Positions 60,484-64,000 of a stretch of DNA of 64,000 bases are shown here, piece after piece (position 1 is the first letter of the stretch; the number at the start of each line of letters is the position of its first letter). The DNA lies in assembly GCA_020724425.1 (NCBI GenBank), contig DYGY01000006.1, positions 23,553 to 87,552 on the forward strand, written 5' to 3'. A program made the translations under genes and the position numbers. This stretch comes from Thermaerobacter marianensis (GTDB taxonomy: Bacteria; Bacillota; Sulfobacillia; DVGY01). Under the pieces are notes generated by a model, which saw only the letters and a list, made by a program, of their open reading frames with translations, was not told where the DNA came from and ran no database searches.

Positions 60484-61863
60484 TTGTCCAAGGTTTTGCT
60501 AACTGACTTTGGTAGCACCTATACAAAGATGACTGCAGTTGATTTAGTGACTGAAGAGATTACTGGTCAAGTCAGGGTTCCGACTACTGCTAATACCGAT
60601 CTTCTTGTGGGGTATTTTCAGGGTCTTGATGAGCTTAAACAAAAGGGAACTGATTTTGATTTTAAGCTTGCTTCAAGCAGCGCTGCAGGTGGTTTGCGTA
60701 TGGTTGCAGTTGGTCTAGTACCTGAGTTAACCAGTGAAGCTGCCAGGAGAGCTGCTCTTGGAGCAGGAGCTAGGGTTGAGAAGACCTATTCCTATGAATT
60801 GACTCAAAGAGATCTCCTAGAGATAGCTCAGGAAGACCCTGACTTGATTCTTTTAGCAGGTGGGACTGATGGTGGTAACAAGCGGATTGTTTTGCAGAAT
60901 ACTGAAAGATTGGCTGAGAGCTCCCTAGTCTGTCCAATTATATATGCAGGTAATAGAGCTGCTGCTGATGATGTGGTTAAGATACTGACTCGGACCGGCA
61001 AGATGGTCACAGTAGCTGATAATGTGATGCCTGAGTTAGGGAAGTTGCAGGTTGAACCTGCTCGTTCTGCTATCCGTGAGGTCTTTCTAGATACAATTAT
61101 TGAAGCAAAAGGATTAGGAAAGGTTAAGGAATTGATGGACGGACCTTTAATCCCCACACCCGCTGCTGTCCTACGTGCAGCTGTATTGCTAGCCGAAGGT
61201 ATGGAGGGAGAGCAAGGTCTAGGTGAACTGCTTGTTGTAGATCTAGGTGGCGCTACTACCGATGTACATAGTATTGCTAGGGGTAGACCAAAAGAAACTA
61301 TAGTCTATAAGGGATTGGAAGAACCGGTGCATAAACGGACTGTTGAAGCTGACCTCGGTCTTAGGGTCAGTGCAGGTAGTCTTTTAAGATCCATTGGGAT
61401 TGATGAGATTTCAAGGCATACAAGTCTGGATGAACAATACATTGTAGATACAGTAAATTGCTTTACACAAAAGCCTGATCTGATTGCTAATAAGGAGCAG
61501 GTTGAAGTTGAAAATGTTTTAGCATATCTAGCTGTTAGATATGCTGTACAAAGACACGTTGGCTATCTCAAGGTAGTTGATCTCCCCGATGGGCAGGTTG
61601 TTTTTCAGTATGGGAAGGATCTTACAAGTATTAAAACTGTAATTGGTACAGGTGGAATTCTTGTTTATGGAGAAAAGTCTGAGGGTATTTTAAAAGGAAG
61701 TATGTTTGATTCTAAAGAGCCTTTTTCTTTAAGACCAACTACACCTGATATCTATGTTGATTCGTTATATGTTATGGCTGCAATGGGTTTGCTAGCAGAA
61801 AAAGATCCAGAGAAGGCTCTACGAATTCTAAAACGTTCTATTAAAAAAGTCGGGAGCGGATGA
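60484..61863 (+). CDS. GlmL/MutL-family protein (mutase reactivase-like ATPase)
   Basis: The protein has 459 residues with the actin/hexokinase-like ATPase signature: [11 protein letters not shown] at the N-terminus, [10 protein letters not shown] and [13 protein letters not shown] in the middle, and GTGGILVY later. The family includes GlmL (MutL), thought to reactivate B12-dependent glutamate or ornithine mutases. No mutase genes are near here. TTG 60484 lies 9 bases after GGGAG; TTG 60475 touches that site. The stop is 1 base before rph. Confidence 0.85.
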   Translation: MSKVLLTDFGSTYTKMTAVDLVTEEITGQVRVPTTANTDLLVGYFQGLDELKQKGTDFDFKLASSSAAGGLRMVAVGLVPELTSEAARRAALGAGARVEKTYSYELTQRDLLEIAQEDPDLILLAGGTDGGNKRIVLQNTERLAESSLVCPIIYAGNRAAADDVVKILTRTGKMVTVADNVMPELGKLQVEPARSAIREVFLDTIIEAKGLGKVKELMDGPLIPTPAAVLRAAVLLAEGMEGEQGLGELLVVDLGGATTDVHSIARGRPKETIVYKGLEEPVHKRTVEADLGLRVSAGSLLRSIGIDEISRHTSLDEQYIVDTVNCFTQKPDLIANKEQVEVENVLAYLAVRYAVQRHVGYLKVVDLPDGQVVFQYGKDLTSIKTVIGTGGILVYGEKSEGILKGSMFDSKEPFSLRPTTPDIYVDSLYVMAAMGLLAEKDPEKALRILKRSIKKVGSG

Positions 61864-61864
61864 A

Positions 61865-62599
61865 ATGGTTGAACGCAGTAATAGAGATTTTGCACAACTA
61901 AGATCAGTTAGTATCGAAAGGAACTATATTAAGCATGCAGAAGGTTCTGTTCTGATATCTATGGGAGATACCAAGGTTATTTGCACTGCTTCTATTGAGG
62001 AAAAGGTCCCTCCGTTTCTAAAAGGTACTAGTCAGGGCTGGATTACCGCTGAATATGATATGCTACCTAGGGCAACTGCAGAGAGAAATGCAAGAGCTGC
62101 AGCTAGGGGTAAACAGAATGGTAGGACTATGGAGATTCAACGGTTAATTGGTAGGGCTCTAAGATCTGTCATAAATCTTAATGTTTTGGGGGAAAGAACT
62201 ATCTGGCTTGATGCTGATGTTATTCAAGCGGATGGAGGAACTAGAACAGCAGCTATTACCGGTTCATTTGTTGCTTTGATAGATGCATTAAATCATCTAA
62301 AAAAGAGTGGTTTGATTGAAAAAATACCTGTAACAGATTGGGTTGCTGCTGTGAGTGTTGGTATTGTTGATGGTGAGCCTCGTCTTGATTTATGTTATGC
62401 TGAGGACTCTAAAGCTCAGGTAGATATGAATGTTGTGGGAACTAGTTCCGGGAAGATTATTGAAGTTCAGGGTACCGGTGAGCAAGCTCCTTTTAGCAGA
62501 GAAGAGATGAATCTTCTATTAGACTTAGCTGAAATTGGTATTCAAGAGTTAATTCAGATTCAGAAACAGACCTTGGAGGATGTATCATTAAATGTATGA
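61865..62599 (+). CDS. rph: Ribonuclease PH
   Basis: This phosphorolytic 3' exonuclease matures tRNA ends. It has 244 residues. [51 protein letters not shown] and [19 protein letters not shown] contain the RNA- and phosphate-binding residues. ATG 61865 is 1 base after the GlmL-like gene. The end overlaps rdgB by 8 bases. Six tRNA genes lie just downstream, some lacking an encoded CCA, which fits its job. Confidence 0.97.
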   Translation: MVERSNRDFAQLRSVSIERNYIKHAEGSVLISMGDTKVICTASIEEKVPPFLKGTSQGWITAEYDMLPRATAERNARAAARGKQNGRTMEIQRLIGRALRSVINLNVLGERTIWLDADVIQADGGTRTAAITGSFVALIDALNHLKKSGLIEKIPVTDWVAAVSVGIVDGEPRLDLCYAEDSKAQVDMNVVGTSSGKIIEVQGTGEQAPFSREEMNLLLDLAEIGIQELIQIQKQTLEDVSLNV

Positions 62600-63203
62600 A
62601 ATCCTGTTAGCTAGTGCAAATAAGGGGAAAATTAAAGAGATAGATAGATTGTTTCAGGAGTTTGGCTTAGAAATTAGAATTAAGACTCTAGGAGACTATA
62701 ATCTCACCAGTGCTAAGGAAACGGGAAATTCGTTTAGAGAAAATGCAATGATTAAGGCTTTAGAGGCATATGAGGCTACAGGACTGACTGTTCTTGCTGA
62801 AGATAGTGGCCTTGTGGTTGAATCTCTATCTGGAGCTCCAGGTATATATTCTGCTCGTTATGCGGGAGAATTTTCTACTGATCAAGATAATATTAGGCTA
62901 TTATTAAATAATATGCAGAGCAAAGAGAATCGTCAGGCATATTTTGTTGCTGTTATGGTTCTTCTGACTCCCAACAAGGACTCATATTCTGTTGAGATTG
63001 TACAAGGCAAGCTTTGTGGTATAATTCGTGAAGAAGCAGTTGGGCACCATGGTTTTGGTTATGATCCGATTTTTGAACCTACCATAGATAATGTATCTTT
63101 AGGTAGAACCTTAGCTGAGTTATCTGTGGAAGAAAAAAATAAGTTGAGCCATAGAAGGCAAGCATTAGTTCAAATTGCTGAAATATTGAAGAAGCGGAGT
63201 TAA
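62592..63203 (+). CDS. rdgB: XTP/dITP diphosphatase (RdgB/HAM1)
   Basis: The enzyme removes non-canonical purine triphosphates. It has 203 residues. [15 protein letters not shown] at the N-terminus, [37 protein letters not shown] and [10 protein letters not shown] are the family blocks. ATG 62592 lies inside the end of rph (8-base overlap), a pairing common in bacteria. It ends the protein-coding part of the window. Confidence 0.97.
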   Translation: MYEILLASANKGKIKEIDRLFQEFGLEIRIKTLGDYNLTSAKETGNSFRENAMIKALEAYEATGLTVLAEDSGLVVESLSGAPGIYSARYAGEFSTDQDNIRLLLNNMQSKENRQAYFVAVMVLLTPNKDSYSVEIVQGKLCGIIREEAVGHHGFGYDPIFEPTIDNVSLGRTLAELSVEEKNKLSHRRQALVQIAEILKKRS

Positions 63204-63211
63204 TTAATCCG

Positions 63212-63240
63212 TTGACAGAGCAAAAGATTTTCAGTATACT
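63212..63240 (+). promoter_or_regulatory. Promoter of the tRNA cluster
   Basis: TTGACA at 63212-63217 and TATACT at 63235-63240 are 17 nt apart, with a start expected near 63247, 12 bases before tRNA-Pro. It can drive all six tRNA genes. Confidence 0.85.
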
Positions 63241-63258
63241 AATTAAGCAGTCGAGATA

Positions 63259-63336
63259 CGGGGCGTAGCGCAGTTTGGTTAGCGCGCCTGCCTTGGGAGC
63301 AGGAGGCCGCCAGTTCAAATCTGGCCGCTCCGACCA
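63259..63336 (+). tRNA. tRNA-Pro (anticodon TGG)
   Basis: Acceptor arms CGGGGCG / CGCTCCG, anticodon loop CTTGGGA with TGG at 63294-63296 and T-loop TTCAAAT are clear. CCA is encoded at 63334-63336. First of six tRNAs behind a consensus promoter. Confidence 0.96.
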
Positions 63337-63351
63337 TTAATTTTATTTTAT

Positions 63352-63425
63352 GCGGGAGTAGCTCAATGGTAGAGCTCTAGCCTTCCAAGCTAGCTACGCG
63401 GGTTCGATTCCCGTCTCCCGCTCCA
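63352..63425 (+). tRNA. tRNA-Gly (anticodon TCC)
   Basis: Acceptor arms GCGGGAG / CTCCCGC, anticodon loop CTTCCAA with TCC at 63384-63386 and T-loop TTCGATT. Discriminator T, and CCA encoded at 63423-63425. Confidence 0.96.
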
Positions 63426-63430
63426 TTTAT

Positions 63431-63503
63431 GCGCCGGTAGCTCAGGGGATAGAGCAGGAGCCTTCTAAGCTCTGTGTCGGGGGTTCGATTCCTCCCCGGC
63501 GCA
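63431..63503 (+). tRNA. tRNA-Arg (anticodon TCT)
   Basis: Acceptor arms GCGCCGG / CCGGCGC, anticodon stem GGAGC / GCTCT around CTTCTAA with TCT at 63464-63466. The 3' CCA is not encoded (CAC follows the discriminator A). It starts 5 bases after tRNA-Gly. Confidence 0.95.
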
Positions 63504-63533
63504 CACTTATGAGCTGGTGGCTTATAAGTTTAT

Positions 63534-63611
63534 GGTGGGTGTAGCTCAGTTGGTCAGAGCACCAGGTTGTGGCCCTGGGGGCCGCGGGTTCAAGTCCCGT
63601 CACTCACCCCA
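63534..63611 (+). tRNA. tRNA-His (anticodon GTG)
   Basis: Acceptor arms GTGGGTG / CACTCAC with the extra 5' G at 63534 opposite C73, the histidine identity feature. Anticodon loop TTGTGGC with GTG at 63569-63571. CCA encoded at 63609-63611. Confidence 0.95.
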
Positions 63612-63664
63612 TTTAATTCTTGCAAATTAGGAGATACTCTGGTATCATATTTAAGGTCCAGTGT

Positions 63665-63738
63665 TGGGGTGTCGCCAAGCGGTAAGGCACGGGCCTTTGG
63701 AGCCTGTATCCTAGGTTCGAATCCTAGCACCCCAGCCA
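63665..63738 (+). tRNA. tRNA-Gln (anticodon TTG)
   Basis: Acceptor arms TGGGGTG / CACCCCA, the weak first pair usual for tRNA-Gln, anticodon loop CTTTGGA with TTG at 63697-63699, T-loop TTCGAAT. Discriminator G, and CCA encoded at 63736-63738. Confidence 0.96.
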
Positions 63739-63742
63739 TTTC

Positions 63743-63815
63743 GGGTCATTAGCTCAGTCGGTAGAGCACCTGACTTTTAATCAGGGTGTCACAGGTTCGA
63801 TTCCTGTATGACCCA
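63743..63815 (+). tRNA. tRNA-Lys (anticodon TTT)
   Basis: Acceptor arms GGGTCAT / ATGACCC, anticodon loop CTTTTAA with TTT at 63776-63778, T-loop TTCGATT. The 3' CCA is not encoded. It starts 4 bases after tRNA-Gln and is the last of the cluster. Confidence 0.96.
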
Positions 63816-63831
63816 CACTAGCCGTCTCAAG

Positions 63832-63927
63832 TGTTTGGGGCGGTGTTTTTAACCTAATGCGATAAGAAGTCTCCCATCCTCTTCAGGTGAGGGATGAATT
63901 GTTGCCTCGTTGAAAAACACCCAAACA
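63832..63927 (+). repeat. Inverted repeat after the tRNA cluster
   Basis: TGTTTGGG (63832-63839) and TGTTTTT (63844-63850) pair with CCCAAACA (63920-63927) and AAAAACA (63913-63919), giving 15 bp with one 4-nt bulge. Inside, CATCC at 63875-63879 and GGATG at 63892-63896 form a smaller stem. The left arm ends in GTGTTTTT and may be part of the tRNA terminator. The right arm overlaps a promoter -35. Confidence 0.55.
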
Positions 63928-63938
63928 TATGTTATGCT
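63910..63938 (+). promoter_or_regulatory. Promoter for the gene beyond the window edge
   Basis: TTGAAA at 63910-63915 and TATGCT at 63933-63938 are 17 nt apart. The downstream CTGTC-TTT-GACAG (63947-63959) can form a short hairpin near the start site. No coding start is visible before the window ends. Confidence 0.55.
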
Positions 63939-64000
63939 GTATATACCTGTCTTTGACAGTTACGGGACACAAAAAGCTTGGAGACCCTTGTAAATAGGGC

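Overview
The window is chromosomal core DNA of a Gram-positive, spore-forming, probably anaerobic Bacillota (Clostridia-like). The reasons are the gene order rpoB-rpoC-rplGB-rpsL-rpsG-fusA-tuf followed by the S10, spc and alpha clusters, a KOW protein between map and infA, the ECF module ecfA1-ecfA2-ecfT ahead of truA-rplM-rpsI, the germination amidase cwlD, the order gapA-pgk-tpiA-gpmI-eno-secG-(hppA)-rnr-smpB-ssrA, canonical sigma-A promoters and strong AGGAGG ribosome binding sites. I cannot name the species. No insertion sequence, prophage or CRISPR array is visible.

Region 1 (1-29.2 kb) is the transcription and translation supercluster. It begins inside rpoB and runs to rpsI, which ends in a classic hairpin-plus-T terminator. 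A textbook promoter precedes rplGB (TTGACA, 17 nt, TACAAT) and another precedes rplM. There is no room for rpmD (uL30) between rpsE and rplO. S4, S14, L36 and L24 are all forms with zinc-type cysteines. Many starts are GTG or TTG, and neighbouring genes often overlap or nearly touch.

Region 2 (29.3-39.6 kb) is more individual. cwlD converges on accC, which lies on the minus strand behind a 7-codon leader ORF. Divergent from accC is a six-gene operon: a LigB-like protein, AMMECR1, an AmmeMemoRadiSam radical SAM enzyme, carbamate kinase, ornithine carbamoyltransferase and a GTPase-like cyclic-2,3-diphosphoglycerate synthetase homologue. It ends in one strong terminator. This is the best candidate here for an undescribed functional link. 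Next come a Fur regulator, a half-size GDT1 cation transporter, tRNA-Arg(CCG), a possible small ORF and the magnesium channel mgtE.

Region 3 (39.6-46.9 kb) holds a ferredoxin whose cluster motif has Asp at the second ligand position, as in Pyrococcus furiosus ferredoxin, a large lipoprotein with Ig-like and propeller-type regions, an MFS exporter, lgt, hemL and a P-loop/Asp23 fusion protein.

Region 4 (47-64 kb) carries lower glycolysis, secG, a membrane pyrophosphatase, RNase R, SmpB, tmRNA, DNA polymerase IV, a DUF2179 membrane protein, a GlmL/MutL-like protein, RNase PH and RdgB. It ends with six tRNA genes (Pro, Gly, Arg, His, Gln, Lys). Three 14-bp palindromes of the form TGAAC-N4-GTTCA, spaced 31 and 30 bp apart, straddle the rnr/smpB junction just upstream of the smpB promoter. 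Several highly expressed units (rpoC, tuf, gapA, eno) are followed by long perfect or near-perfect hairpins without a U-tract, while rpsI, hppA, the ferredoxin gene and the cPGS-like gene have classic terminators.
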